A stretch of DNA of 64,000 bases from Streptomyces sp. NBC_01214 (GCF_026340975.1 NZ_JAPEOS010000002.1:824501-888500); one strand, 5' to 3'; positions 1 to 8,450 are shown, counted from the stretch's first letter. The notes: a model not told the origin generated them from the letters alone. Made by a program: numbers and translations.

Positions 1-612
1 GCGGGCCACCGCCTCCGCCTCGGCGTGCAGGGAGTCCGCGGGCACGAGGCGGTTGACGATGCCGAGCTCGTACGCCTCCTGGGCCTTGATCGAACGCGGG
101 AACAGCAGCAGGTCCGAGGCGCGGGAGGCACCGATCAGGCGGGGGAGGGTCCAGGAGACCCCGGAGTCGGCGGTCAGCGCCACCCCGGCGAACGAGGTGT
201 TGAAGGAGGCGGTGTCGGCGACGACCCGGAAGTCCGCCGCCAGCGCGAAGCCGAAGCCCGCCCCGGCCGCGACGCCGTTCACGCCGGCCACCACGGGCTT
301 CGGCATCTCGGTGAGCGCCCGCACGATGGGGTTGTAGTGGTCGGCCACCGTGGTCATGGTCAGCGAGGTGCCGGTCTCGCGGTCCGAGGCGAGGTTCCCG
401 ATGTGTTCCTTGAGGTCCTGGCCCACGCAGAAGGCCCGGTTGCCGGCCGCGGTGAGCAGCACGGCCCGTACGGCGGTGTCGGCGGCCGCCGCCTGGACCG
501 CGTCGCGCAGGGCGACCTTGGCCTCGGTGTTCATCGCGTTCATCGCGTCCGGACGGTTGATCGTGATGGTCGCGAGTCCGTCGGTCACTTCGTAGAGCAC
601 GCTGTCGGCCAT
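1..612 (-). CDS. Enoyl-CoA hydratase/isomerase family protein (3' end cut by window edge)
   Basis: The minus-strand frame starts at ATG 612 and stays open to the window edge. It gives 204 N-terminal residues, and the C-terminal part is missing. The crotonase fold is clear: an N-terminal ITINRPDAMNAMN strand/turn, FCVGQDLKEH near residues 61-70, the oxyanion-hole segment GVNGVAAGAGFGFALAADFRV region at about 110-130, and LPRLIG near 156-161. The segment before LPRLIG is ALTADSGVS, with Asp rather than the Glu of classical hydratases. That is closer to PaaG-type isomerases, so the exact reaction (hydratase or isomerase) is open. A purine-rich ribosome site lies just upstream of the ATG. It is divergent from the DUF3117 gene and has a TACCG-palindrome in its probable promoter region. 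Confidence 0.88.
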   Translation of the reverse strand, partial: MADSVLYEVTDGLATITINRPDAMNAMNTEAKVALRDAVQAAAADTAVRAVLLTAAGNRAFCVGQDLKEHIGNLASDRETGTSLTMTTVADHYNPIVRALTEMPKPVVAGVNGVAAGAGFGFALAADFRVVADTASFNTSFAGVALTADSGVSWTLPRLIGASRASDLLLFPRSIKAQEAYELGIVNRLVPADSLHAEAEAVAR

Positions 613-644
613 GGCAGGGGGTCCCCCTTCGTCGCGGGCTTGGC

Positions 645-656
645 TACCGGTCGGTA
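645..656. promoter_or_regulatory. Palindrome TACCGGTCGGTA, candidate TetR-family operator
   Basis: A perfect 5-2-5 palindrome lies 33 nt upstream of the enoyl-CoA hydratase start. Its size and shape suit a TetR-family repressor of acyl-CoA metabolism, but no regulator gene is adjacent. The operator role is inference. Confidence 0.3.
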
Positions 657-697
657 CTGTCCGGTACAAAGGTCAGCATGGCGGACCGGACGTGGCG

Positions 698-714
698 CGC
701 ACATGTGATGTGCG
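698..714. promoter_or_regulatory. Inverted repeat with 7-bp arms (CGCACAT-gtg-ATGTGCG)
   Basis: A 17-nt perfect inverted repeat overlaps a minus-strand TTGACG at 713-718, which could be a -35 element of the hydratase promoter. No convincing -10 follows at the right distance, so it is only a candidate regulatory site. Confidence 0.22.
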
Positions 715-823
715 TCAAAGAAAGCCGACGCCGGTTCCCGGGTGCGGCGGCGAAGTATCGCAGGCGGATCCCCGAAATGAGTGGTTTTGGTCGAGCGCGT
801 TGCCCAAGCGTTCCCCTGCGATG

Positions 824-854
824 TTGGTCATCGGGTCCTGACATGCGGGATAAT
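824..854 (+). promoter_or_regulatory. Candidate promoter of the DUF3117 gene
   Basis: TTGGTC (824-829) and GATAAT (849-854) are separated by 19 nt. The -10 is good and the -35 weak. They would start a transcript about 85 nt before the DUF3117 start codon. Confidence 0.35.
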
Positions 855-945
855 GGCTGGGAAGCAATGTGTTCGATGCCGGGTATTAGGCGCCTGAACG
901 GGGCCGTCGGCTGACGATGAGCTGGTTTCAGGAAGGGGAACGAGC

Positions 946-1113
946 ATGGCGGCCATGAAGCCGCGGACGGGCGACGGCCCGCTCGAGGTCACCAAGGAGG
1001 GGCGGGGCATCGTCATGCGCGTACCGCTCGAGGGCGGCGGTCGGCTTGTCGTCGAGCTGACCCCTGATGAGGCGGACGCCCTGGGTGACGCCCTGAAGAA
1101 GGTCGTCGGCTGA
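946..1113 (+). CDS. DUF3117 domain protein, 55 aa
   Basis: A complete 55-residue protein begins MAAMKPRTGDGPLEVTKEG and ends in ALKKVVG. It matches the DUF3117 family, whose M. tuberculosis member I recall as Rv1211 with almost the same sequence. The strong start context is GGAAGGGGAACGAGC followed by ATG. The protein is basic at the N-terminus and then forms a compact predicted beta-beta-alpha shape (GIVMRVPLEGGGRLVVELT, then DEADALGDALK). The biochemical role is not established. It stands alone and is followed by a strong terminator at 1166-1201, so it is probably a monocistronic transcript. Confidence 0.93.
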   Translation: MAAMKPRTGDGPLEVTKEGRGIVMRVPLEGGGRLVVELTPDEADALGDALKKVVG

Positions 1114-1165
1114 CCCCACGGGGACACCGACAGCACTTCCACCTTCTGCTTTTCCGCATTCTCTG

Positions 1166-1201
1166 CACTGCCCCGACCGCGATCCCGCGGCCGGGGCAGT
1201 G
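1166..1201 (+). terminator. Intrinsic hairpin terminator after the DUF3117 gene
   Basis: A 16-bp GC-rich stem with one mismatch closes around a four-base loop (left arm CACTGCCCCGACCGCG). It lies 53 nt after the DUF3117 stop. There is no T-run, as is common in Streptomyces. Confidence 0.75.
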
Positions 1202-1243
1202 TTGCGTCGTCCTCCCTGGACCCGAGCCCTCCGGAGCCGCGCC

Positions 1244-1861
1244 GTGACCTTCACCCCGCCCGCGCCACCCGCCTTCGCCGACTGCACGCCCCGCCAAAAG
1301 GTCGCCCGGATCCTCTCCGACGTGCTGGCCCCGGCCCATCTGGTGGTCGCGCTGCTCCTGTTCGTCGGATGGCACGGCAGCACGGCGTGGACCGGGCTCG
1401 GCTGGGGTCTGTTCGCCGCCTGCTTCTGCGGGGTGGTCCCGATCGGGATCATCGCCCTCGGCGTCCGCCGGGGCGCGCTGACCGACCAACACGTCCGGGT
1501 GCGGCGCCAGCGGCTCGTCCCGATGGCCCTGAGCCTGCTCTCCGTCCTCGCCGGGGTCACCCTCCTGCACCTCCTGGGCGCTCCCCGGGAGGTGTTCGCG
1601 CTCGTCGTCGCGATGCTGGTGGGCCTCGTGTCCTCGCTGCTGGTCACGGTGGTCTGGCAGATATCGATCCACATGTCGGTGGCCGGCGGCGCCGTGATGA
1701 TCCTGCTGCTCGTCCTCGGCCCCCGGGTGCTCCCCGCGGTGCTGATCGCCGTCGCCGTCGCCTGGTCCCGGCTGGTGCTGAAGGCGCACACCCCGGCGCA
1801 GCTCCTCGCCGGCACGGCGCTGGGCGGTACGGCGGCCCTGACCTTCGCGCTCCTCGGCTGA
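1244..1861 (+). CDS. PAP2-like integral membrane protein
   Basis: This is a protein of 205 residues with about six hydrophobic segments. Near the C-terminus AWSRLVLKAHTPAQLLAG resembles the third motif of PAP2 phosphatases (SR-x5-H-x3-D). An ISIHMSVAGG segment stands where the PSGH motif would be. Both are degenerate, so catalytic activity on lipid phosphates is uncertain. I chose GTG 1244, preceded by GGAG, because an earlier in-frame start at 1199 would lie inside the terminator hairpin. It has no operon partner: the next gene is on the other strand. Confidence 0.72.
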   Translation: MTFTPPAPPAFADCTPRQKVARILSDVLAPAHLVVALLLFVGWHGSTAWTGLGWGLFAACFCGVVPIGIIALGVRRGALTDQHVRVRRQRLVPMALSLLSVLAGVTLLHLLGAPREVFALVVAMLVGLVSSLLVTVVWQISIHMSVAGGAVMILLLVLGPRVLPAVLIAVAVAWSRLVLKAHTPAQLLAGTALGGTAALTFALLG

Positions 1862-1928
1862 CCCGCGGGGCCGATCTCCCGCGGTCCGGCGGGCCTTGAT
1901 CACGCGGGCCGCGGGCGGGCCCGGGGGT

Positions 1929-2591
1929 TCAGCGGCGCACGGCGCACAGCAGCCCGTCGCCCACCGGGAGCAGCGCGGCCTCCAGTGCGGGGCTCTCGCG
2001 GACGCTGCGCAGCAGCTCGCGGACGCGCAGCACCTCCACCGGCTGGGCCGCGGAGTCGACCGTGCGGCCGTCGGAGAAGACCCCCTCGAAGCACACCAGT
2101 CCGCCGGGGCGCAGCAGCCGCAACGATTCGGCGAGGTAGTCGAGGGATTCGGAGGGGTCCCCGTCGCAGAAGACGAGGTCGTATCCGCCGTCGGCGAGTC
2201 GCGGGAGCACGTCGAGGGCGCGGCCGGGGATGAAGCGGGCCCGGTTGCCGGCGAAGCCGGCGGCGCGGAAGGCCTGGCGGGCGAAAGCCTGCCGGTCCGC
2301 TTCGGGATCCACCGTGGTCAGTACCCCGTCGGGGCGCATGCCGTGCAGCAGGTGGATGCCGGAGACGCCGGTTCCGGTGCCGATCTCGGCGACCGCCTTG
2401 GCGTCCGCGGTGGCGGCCAGCAGGCGCAGCGCAGCACCGGTCCCGGGGGAGACGGACCGCAGGCCCGCTTCCCTGGACCGGTCGCGGGCCCATCGCAGAG
2501 CGTCGTCCTCGGCGACAAACGCGTCGGCGAACGCCCAGCTCGTCTGCCGGTTGCCGGTAATGACCCTCTCCTGTCCCCATAGTTGGCGCAA
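1929..2591 (-). CDS. Class I SAM-dependent O-methyltransferase (family 3)
   Basis: The SAM-binding motif AEIGTGTGVSGIHLL is followed by TTVDPEADRQAFARQAFRAAG (motif II region). YDLVFCDGD and LRLLRPGGLVCFEGVF are typical of family-3 O-methyltransferases. The substrate is unknown. Its place next to an ECF sigma gene, divergently, matches Rv1220c beside sigE in M. tuberculosis as I recall it. The start is unusual: the conserved reading LRQLWGQERVITGNRQTSWAF has no ATG or GTG. TTG 2591 is the likeliest start (220 aa). ATT 2561, three bases after an AGGAGAGG sequence, is an alternative. Confidence 0.87.
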   Translation of the reverse strand: MRQLWGQERVITGNRQTSWAFADAFVAEDDALRWARDRSREAGLRSVSPGTGAALRLLAATADAKAVAEIGTGTGVSGIHLLHGMRPDGVLTTVDPEADRQAFARQAFRAAGFAGNRARFIPGRALDVLPRLADGGYDLVFCDGDPSESLDYLAESLRLLRPGGLVCFEGVFSDGRTVDSAAQPVEVLRVRELLRSVRESPALEAALLPVGDGLLCAVRR

Positions 2592-2769
2592 CGGTGACTG
2601 TATCCGTTGACGTCGGGAACCCGCAGATGGGACCGGGCGTTGTGAGGGGTGGAGGCGGGATAAGAAGGGACGGTGCCGGGCAGATCGACGGCCAGGACCG
2701 CTCCCACGCTTAAGTCTCGCGTAAAGATACTGCAAAAACACTTATCCGGAGCTGACAGAGGGGGTGGCT

Positions 2770-3549
2770 ATGGTAGGGACTCCACTGGACACCACCAGAG
2801 CCGATAGGGGAGGTGCGGCTGCGCCTGTGGATCGTGGCGGCGTCCTGAGACGCCTCTTCTGGTCGGCGGGTGAGCCGAAATCCGTGACCTACATTGCTGA
2901 CCGCTTCCACACCGCCGACGCCGCAACCACCGCGACCTTTGCCGCCGATGCGGGCTCCCAGGCGTGGACCCCTCCTTCATGGGAGGAGATCGTCAGCACG
3001 CACAGCGCGCGGGTCTACCGCCTTGCCTACCGTCTGACGGGTAACCAGCACGACGCCGAGGACCTGACGCAGGAAGTCTTCGTCCGCGTCTTCCGCTCGC
3101 TGTCCACGTACACCCCCGGCACCTTCGAGGGCTGGCTGCACCGCATCACGACCAACCTGTTCCTGGACATGGTGCGCCGCAAGCAGCGGATCCGCTTCGA
3201 CGCGCTCGGCGACGACGCCGCCGACCGGCTGCCGAGCCGTGAGCCGTCCCCGCAGCAGGTCCTGCACGACACCCACTTCGACGCGGACGTGCAGCAGGCA
3301 CTGGACACCCTCGCCCCCGAGTTCCGCGCCGCCGTGGTGCTGTGCGACATCGAGGGCCTGTCGTACGAGGAGATCGCCGCGACGCTCGGCGTGAAGCTCG
3401 GCACCGTGCGCAGTCGTATCCACCGGGGCCGTTCGCACCTGCGTAAGGCACTCAAGCACCGGTCCCCGCAGGCCCGTGCCGAGCAGCGCGCGCTGGCGGG
3501 AGTGGCGATGGGCGCCCCCGGCGCCGGGGGAGAGGGCGGAGCCGAGTGA
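2770..3549 (+). CDS. ECF RNA polymerase sigma factor (ortholog of mycobacterial SigE)
   Basis: The 259-aa protein has a divergent N-terminal extension of about 70 residues. A sigma-2 domain follows (YRLAYRLTGNQHDAEDLTQE, then FEGWLHRITTNLFLDMVRRK at 120-138), and then a sigma-4 domain with the helix-turn-helix LSYEEIAATLGVKLGTVRSR near residues 197-216. ATG 2770 is chosen over GTG 2764 because the GAGGGGG ribosome site leaves only the ATG with normal spacing. It overlaps the anti-sigma gene by four bases (GTGA), so the pair is translationally coupled. Context (O-methyltransferase, anti-sigma, HtrA, TatB) is that of M. tuberculosis sigE, an envelope-stress factor. It is not the gene called sigE in S. 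coelicolor. Confidence 0.94.
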   Translation: MVGTPLDTTRADRGGAAAPVDRGGVLRRLFWSAGEPKSVTYIADRFHTADAATTATFAADAGSQAWTPPSWEEIVSTHSARVYRLAYRLTGNQHDAEDLTQEVFVRVFRSLSTYTPGTFEGWLHRITTNLFLDMVRRKQRIRFDALGDDAADRLPSREPSPQQVLHDTHFDADVQQALDTLAPEFRAAVVLCDIEGLSYEEIAATLGVKLGTVRSRIHRGRSHLRKALKHRSPQARAEQRALAGVAMGAPGAGGEGGAE

Positions 3550-4229
3550 GTGAAGTCAGTCCGTCACCCGCCGAACAGCATCTGGGCGACCGGCTTGCCG
3601 CCCTCGTGGACGGGGAGCTGAAACACGACGCGCGCGATCGGGTCCTGGCCCACCTGGCGACCTGTGCCCGGTGCAAGGCCGAAGCCGATGCCCAGCGACG
3701 TCTGAAGACCATGTTCGTGGAGAGCGCTCCGCCGCCGCTGTCCGCGGGGCTGCTGGCGCGGCTACAGGGGCTGCCTGGCGGCGGCCTCGACGATCCGTCG
3801 GGTCCCCTGGACCCCGCCGGTCCCGGCCGTTCCAGCGACCCCTCGGGTCCCGCGGGGGGCGACCCCTTCGACACGTTCGCCTACGGGCTGCCGGTCGCCG
3901 CCCGGCCGCGGCCGCAGGAGGGCTTCCGCATCCACGAGGTCGGCCGTCCGCGCCGCAGGTTCGCCTTCGTCGCCGCCGGGGCCGTCTCGCTGGCCGCGCT
4001 CGCGCTCGGCGGTGCCCTGCCGTTGGAGGTGGATCCGAACCTGCGGGGTGATTCCCCGGCCCCGGCCTCCAGGCCCGGGCCCGCCCTGCCCGTGGCCGAT
4101 CCGGGGGCCCGTGAGCGCCCGCCCGCCCCCGAGGTCGTCCCGACCCTCCTGTCGGCCGTGGCGACCCCGCTGCCGCCGCTCCAGCCCTCCCCGCCGTACC
4201 CGGCACGCCCGGTCTCCCTGCTGCGCTGA
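3546..4229 (+). CDS. Zinc-finger (ZAS) anti-sigma factor, RseA-like
   Basis: The N-terminal 50 residues carry the anti-sigma zinc motif, with HLATCARC around residues 35-42, in a helical context. This is the ZAS fold that sequesters ECF sigma factors. A long Pro/Gly/Ala-rich linker follows. A single membrane helix, about RRFAFVAAGAVSLAALALGG, sits near residue 140, and a Pro-rich outer tail follows. The start is GTG 3546 within the sigma-factor stop region. Regulation by membrane-anchored sequestration is expected from the family. The adjacent HtrA-like protease could participate in its turnover, which is inference. The protein is longer than cytosolic RseA forms because of the membrane anchor. 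Confidence 0.9.
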   Translation: MSEVSPSPAEQHLGDRLAALVDGELKHDARDRVLAHLATCARCKAEADAQRRLKTMFVESAPPPLSAGLLARLQGLPGGGLDDPSGPLDPAGPGRSSDPSGPAGGDPFDTFAYGLPVAARPRPQEGFRIHEVGRPRRRFAFVAAGAVSLAALALGGALPLEVDPNLRGDSPAPASRPGPALPVADPGARERPPAPEVVPTLLSAVATPLPPLQPSPPYPARPVSLLR

Positions 4230-4283
4230 CACGGGACCTGGTTGAATCTTCGGCACATGCGCATAGGTACGCGGGGAGCGCCC

Positions 4284-5693
4284 ATGGCCGACAAGCAGCA
4301 GACCGACCCGGCTCCACAGTGGTGGAGCCGGCCCGAGGGGACGGCCGAGGCCGGTCGCCGCGACGGGGTTCCCGCGCCACGGCCCGACACCGGGGGCGCG
4401 GACCACGTACAGGACGCGGCCCCGACCCAGGACGTGCCGCCTCAGGACGTGCCGACCCAGGACGTGCCCGCCCAGGACGTACCCGCCCCGGGCGTGTCGG
4501 ACCTGACCCCGGACGTGCCGGCCGCTGTCCCCGCGGTGCGGTACGACCCCTGGGGAGCCGAGCCGTTGCAGGTCGTGGACCGGGGCCGGACGCCGCGCGG
4601 GATCGGGCTGTGGCAGGTGGTGGCCCTCAGCCTCGGAACGGCCCTGCTCGCCGGCGGGATCGGCGGCTACCTCGGCGTGCTCGCCGAGCGGCGGAGCAGC
4701 ACCCGGCTGGAGCTCCCCCAGGCGGCCGGCGCCGCCGACCGGGGCAGGGCCCCCGAGAGCGTGGCCGGGATCGCGGCCACCGCACTGCCCGGCGTGGTGA
4801 CCCTGCACGTGCGGGGCACGAAGGGCAGCGGTACGGGCACCGGCTTCGTGCTCGACCAACAGGGGCACATCCTCACCAACAGCCACGTGGTGGCCGACTC
4901 CCAGGAGATAACGGTCACCTTCAGCACCGGCGAGAGCGTCACCGCCCAGCTGGTCGGCCGCGACTCCGGCTACGACCTGGCCGTGGTCAAGGTCAGCGGG
5001 GTGCGCGGGCTCCATCCGCTGAGCCTGGGGAACTCCGAGAACGTGCAGGTCGGCGACCCGGTGGTGGCCATCGGCGCGCCCTTCGACCTGTCGAACACCG
5101 TCACCGCCGGCATCATCAGCGCCACCGGCCGGCCCGTCACCGCGGGTGGTGACAAGGGCGACGGCAGCGACATCAGCTACGTCGACGCGCTACAGACCGA
5201 CGCCCCCATCAACCCGGGGAACTCCGGCGGCCCGCTCCTCGACGCGAAGGCCCACGTGGTCGGCATCAACAGTGCGATCCGCGGGGCCGACAAGGAGGAT
5301 GCCACCCGGCAGGGCGGCTCCATCGGGCTCGGCTTCGCCATCCCCGTCAACCAGGGCAAGCGCGTCGCCGAGGAGCTCATCCGCACGGGCCGCGCCACGC
5401 ACCCGGTCATCGGGGTGACCCTCGACATGGACTACGCGGGTGACGGGGCCCGGGTCGGGGACAAGGGCGAGGACGGCAAGCCGTCCGTCGTCGCCGACGG
5501 GCCGGGCGCGCGCGCCGGGATCCGGGCCGGGGACGTGATCACCAAGGTGGACGGCCAGCGGGTCCGCGGCGGCGACGAGCTGATCGTCAAGATCCGGGCC
5601 CACCGCCCGGGCGACACGCTGACCCTCACCGTGCTCCGCGGCGGCCGCGAAAGCACACTGAAGGTGGTCCTCGGATCGGCGAACGGCTCATGA
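4284..5693 (+). CDS. HtrA/DegP-type membrane-anchored serine protease
   Basis: The 469-aa protein has a cytosolic Pro-rich N-terminus that includes a five-residue QDVPx repeat (residues 49-70). One membrane helix spans about 110-133. A trypsin-like domain carries the catalytic triad His201 (TNSHVV), Asp231 (GYDLAVVKV) and Ser314 (NPGNSGGPLL). A C-terminal PDZ domain spans about 375-465. ATG 4284 has a GGGGAG ribosome site and is preferred over upstream TTG or ATG codons. It follows the anti-sigma gene by 54 nt, as in the mycobacterial sigE-rseA-htrA arrangement. It probably degrades or refolds misfolded extracytoplasmic proteins. Confidence 0.93.
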   Translation: MADKQQTDPAPQWWSRPEGTAEAGRRDGVPAPRPDTGGADHVQDAAPTQDVPPQDVPTQDVPAQDVPAPGVSDLTPDVPAAVPAVRYDPWGAEPLQVVDRGRTPRGIGLWQVVALSLGTALLAGGIGGYLGVLAERRSSTRLELPQAAGAADRGRAPESVAGIAATALPGVVTLHVRGTKGSGTGTGFVLDQQGHILTNSHVVADSQEITVTFSTGESVTAQLVGRDSGYDLAVVKVSGVRGLHPLSLGNSENVQVGDPVVAIGAPFDLSNTVTAGIISATGRPVTAGGDKGDGSDISYVDALQTDAPINPGNSGGPLLDAKAHVVGINSAIRGADKEDATRQGGSIGLGFAIPVNQGKRVAEELIRTGRATHPVIGVTLDMDYAGDGARVGDKGEDGKPSVVADGPGARAGIRAGDVITKVDGQRVRGGDELIVKIRAHRPGDTLTLTVLRGGRESTLKVVLGSANGS

Positions 5694-5812
5694 GCGCGGG
5701 ATGACGGCTAGGGAGAAACCGCCGCGGAGGTGGTACGCAGGTATGGGCCCGTGGACAACGACGGGTACCGTGTGTCGGGGCCCGAAGTGATACAGAGCCG
5801 AGGAGCGGCAAG

Positions 5813-6268
5813 GTGTTCAACGACATAGGCGCACTCGAACTCGTCACGATCGTGGTGCTCGGCATCCTCGTCTTCGGACCGGACAAGCTGCCCAAGGTCA
5901 TTCAGGACGTGACGGGCTTCATCCGGAAGGTCCGGGCGTTCTCGGACAGCGCCAAGCACGACATCCGATCCGAACTCGGCCCGGACTTCAAGGACTTCGA
6001 GTTCGAGGACCTGAACCCGAAGACCTTCATCCGCAAGCAGCTGACGGAGAACGAGGACCTCAAGGAGATCCGCACCAGCTTCGATCTCCGCAAGGAGCTC
6101 AGCGACGTCTCCGACGCCGTGAAGAGCTCGGAGGCGGGCGCCGCCCCGACCTCCTCGGCCACGCCCGCCGCCTCCGCCACGCCCGCCGTGACCGGCCCGG
6201 ACCTGCTGAAGAAGCCCGCCGCCCCGGCCCCGGACGTGCGCGCGCGCTTCGACGCCGACGCCACCTGA
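5813..6268 (+). CDS. tatB: Sec-independent protein translocase subunit TatB
   Basis: This 151-aa protein begins with the classic TatA/B start: a short periplasmic segment, the membrane helix IGALELVTIVVLGILVFGPD with its FGP hinge, and then an amphipathic helix (KLPKVIQDVTGFIRKVRAFS). A charged helical domain and an Ala/Pro-rich tail follow. The Glu in LELV at position 9 is typical of TatB rather than TatA. The GTG start is preceded by GAGGAGCGGC. It recruits twin-arginine precursors with TatC. The tatAC genes are not in this window. It is 119 nt after the protease and probably has its own promoter. Confidence 0.94.
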   Translation: MFNDIGALELVTIVVLGILVFGPDKLPKVIQDVTGFIRKVRAFSDSAKHDIRSELGPDFKDFEFEDLNPKTFIRKQLTENEDLKEIRTSFDLRKELSDVSDAVKSSEAGAAPTSSATPAASATPAVTGPDLLKKPAAPAPDVRARFDADAT

Positions 6269-6407
6269 CGCGCGGCCTTCCCGGCGATCCGCGGTCGGAT
6301 GGCTATCCTCCATCTGTCCGGATCGCAGGACGCCCGAGGGAGGGGGTCCCCCCAGCACAGCGAGGGGGAGGGCCGTTCCGGACCCCACGGAACGAGAGGC
6401 CGCCCAG

Positions 6408-7139
6408 ATGGAGACGACGAGCAGCAGCCGGGTAGGGGCGCAGACCGCGGAGGCCCCCGCCGCCGCAGGCGCACCCGCCCAGGAGCCGGATACCGGCCCA
6501 CACAGCGATACACAGCCACAGGAAGCCCCCGCGCCCGTACCGGCGGCCCGCCGGACGGCCGAGGGGTTCCTGGCGGCCGACTTCCCCTGGTACGGGCTGG
6601 ACGGGGCCTTCACCGGCCCCCGCTGGCTCATGCAGGTCGCCGTGGCCGCCGACGGCACGGTGGAGCACGGATCCACCGGTCACGGCGACGAGCCCTCCGC
6701 CCGGGGCGAGATCGCCACCGGTGAGAAGGAGCGCTTCGCGGTGGTGATCACCGTGGCGAGCAACCCGCTGCGCCGCAGCGGCGACGGCACCGGCGTCCTG
6801 GAGGCCACCTCGGTCGCTTCGGCGGCCTGGCTGGCCGGCTCCGGACTTTTGGCGTACAGCTGGCCCGGACAGATGGACCACTCGCTGCGCAACGACTGGC
6901 TGGACCAGCAGACCGAGGCCGCGTGGGAGCTGGCGGACGACCTGGACGGTGAGGACTGGTCCACGCTGTCGCTGCCGGTGGACGGGGAGCCGACGCCGTT
7001 CCACTATCGCGAGTCGGAGTTCGGGTGGGTGCTGGCCGGCTCCACGGGGAGCGGCGTCCACCTGGGCGCGTACGGCCGCGGGATGAGCGCGTACGGGCTC
7101 GGCTTCTCCGCGATCGGGGACCTGGCCACGTACGAGTAG
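6408..7139 (+). CDS. Conserved hypothetical protein
   Basis: I do not recognise a domain. The 243-aa product has a low-complexity Ala/Pro-rich N-terminus of about 50 residues and then a compact domain rich in Trp (FPWYGLDGAFTGPRWLMQV, YSWPGQMDHSLRNDWLD). It ends in a Gly/Tyr-rich stretch (GAYGRGMSAYGLGFSAIG). There is no signal peptide or membrane helix, so it is probably cytosolic. Codon use is normal for the region. It ends 31 nt before a bidirectional terminator and is convergent with mrp. Confidence 0.75.
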   Translation: METTSSSRVGAQTAEAPAAAGAPAQEPDTGPHSDTQPQEAPAPVPAARRTAEGFLAADFPWYGLDGAFTGPRWLMQVAVAADGTVEHGSTGHGDEPSARGEIATGEKERFAVVITVASNPLRRSGDGTGVLEATSVASAAWLAGSGLLAYSWPGQMDHSLRNDWLDQQTEAAWELADDLDGEDWSTLSLPVDGEPTPFHYRESEFGWVLAGSTGSGVHLGAYGRGMSAYGLGFSAIGDLATYE

Positions 7140-7169
7140 CCGTACGGGCACGGGTACGGCTACGGGAAA

Positions 7170-7194
7170 GGGCACCGCCGGACCGGCGGTGCCC
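7170..7194. terminator. Bidirectional hairpin terminator
   Basis: A perfect GC-rich stem (arms GGGCACCGCCG and CGGCGGTGCCC) lies between two convergent genes, 31 nt after the plus-strand stop and 53 nt before the mrp stop. Confidence 0.75.
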
Positions 7195-7246
7195 TTCGCG
7201 CTGTGCGCCCCGTGCGGCCGGTGCGGGCCGCTCGTGGTGGGTCGGG

Positions 7247-8407
7247 TCAGAACTTGTTGCGCGGGGTGATGCCCAGGGACATGCCCGACAGGCCGCGCGC
7301 ACGGCCGCCCAGCTTGCCCGCGATCGCGCGCAGGGCCGCGCCGGCCGGCGAGTCCGGGTCGGACAGGACGACGGGCTTGCCCTCGTCGCCGCCCTCGCGC
7401 AGCCGGACGTCGATCGGGATCGAACCCAGCACCGGCACCGTCGCGCCGACCGTCTTGGTCAGGCCGTCGGCGACCTTCTGGCCGCCGCCGGAGCCGAAGA
7501 CGTCCACCATCTCGTCGCAGTGCGGGCACGGCAGGCCCGACATGTTCTCGACCACGCCGACGATCTTCTGGTGGGTCTGCACGGCGATGGAGCCGGCCCG
7601 CTCCGCGACCTCGGCCGCGGCCTGCTGCGGGGTGGTGACGACGAGGATCTCCGCGTTCGGCACCAGCTGGGCCACGGAGATGGCGATGTCACCCGTACCC
7701 GGCGGCAGGTCCAGCAGCAGCACGTCCAGGTCGCCCCAGAACACGTCGGCCAGGAACTGCTGGAGCGCGCGGTGCAGCATGGGCCCGCGCCACACCACCG
7801 GGGCGTTGCCCGGGGTGAACATGCCGATGGAGATGACCTTCACGCCGTGCGCCGACGGCGGCATGATCATGTTCTCGACCTGGGTCGGACGGCCGTCCAC
7901 GCCCAGCATGCGCGGCACGCTGTGGCCGTAGATGTCCGCGTCGACCACGCCGACCTTCAGGCCGTCCGCCGCCATCGCCGCGGCCAGGTTCACCGTGACG
8001 GAGGACTTGCCGACGCCGCCCTTGCCGGACGCGACCGCGTACACACGGGTCAGCGAGCCCGGCTTGGCGAAGGGCACCTCGCGCTCGGCGGTGCCGCCGC
8101 GCAGCGTGGCCGCCAGGTCCTTGCGCTGCTCGTCGCTCATCACGTCGAGGGAGACGGCGACGGAGGTGACGCCGGCGACCTTCTCGACGGCCTCGGTGAC
8201 GTTCTTCGTGATGGTCTCGCGCATGGGACAGCCGGACACCGTGAGGTAGACCGTGACGGCGACCTCGCCGCCCTCACCGATCTCCACCGATTTGACCATG
8301 CCGAGTTCGGTGATCGGCCGGTGGATCTCGGGGTCGTTCACCGTCGCCAGCGCGTCCAGGATCGCGTCCTGCTCAGGCACGGCGGCGGAGCTTGTGTCGG
8401 TAGCCAT
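7247..8407 (-). CDS. mrp: Mrp/NBP35-family iron-sulfur carrier ATPase
   Basis: The 386-aa protein has an N-terminal MIP18/DUF59 domain (residues 11-95, with VSGCPMRETI). The deviant Walker A P-loop SGKGGVGKSS follows at 127-136, with VVDADIYGHS, LLLDLPPGTGD and the Cys pair LPCPHC near 270-275 that binds a bridging Fe-S cluster between subunits. It probably delivers Fe-S clusters to apo-proteins. The start is ATG 8407. No strong ribosome site is seen, but TACCAT just upstream could be a -10 element giving a very short leader. It is downstream of the DUF1003 and MgtE-N genes on the same strand, matching the order near Rv1229c as I recall it. Confidence 0.94.
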   Translation of the reverse strand: MATDTSSAAVPEQDAILDALATVNDPEIHRPITELGMVKSVEIGEGGEVAVTVYLTVSGCPMRETITKNVTEAVEKVAGVTSVAVSLDVMSDEQRKDLAATLRGGTAEREVPFAKPGSLTRVYAVASGKGGVGKSSVTVNLAAAMAADGLKVGVVDADIYGHSVPRMLGVDGRPTQVENMIMPPSAHGVKVISIGMFTPGNAPVVWRGPMLHRALQQFLADVFWGDLDVLLLDLPPGTGDIAISVAQLVPNAEILVVTTPQQAAAEVAERAGSIAVQTHQKIVGVVENMSGLPCPHCDEMVDVFGSGGGQKVADGLTKTVGATVPVLGSIPIDVRLREGGDEGKPVVLSDPDSPAGAALRAIAGKLGGRARGLSGMSLGITPRNKF

Positions 8408-8450
8408 GTACCCGATGGTACGGCCCGGTAGCAGGCCGCAGGAAAGCCCG

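Larger units (their letters stand above)
613..945. other. Divergent intergenic region (333 nt)
   Basis: No coding signal is visible between the enoyl-CoA hydratase gene and the DUF3117 gene. The stretch is less GC-rich than its neighbours. It holds two palindromes (645-656 and 698-714) on the hydratase side and a plausible -10 element on the DUF3117 side. It probably carries both promoters. Confidence 0.6.
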
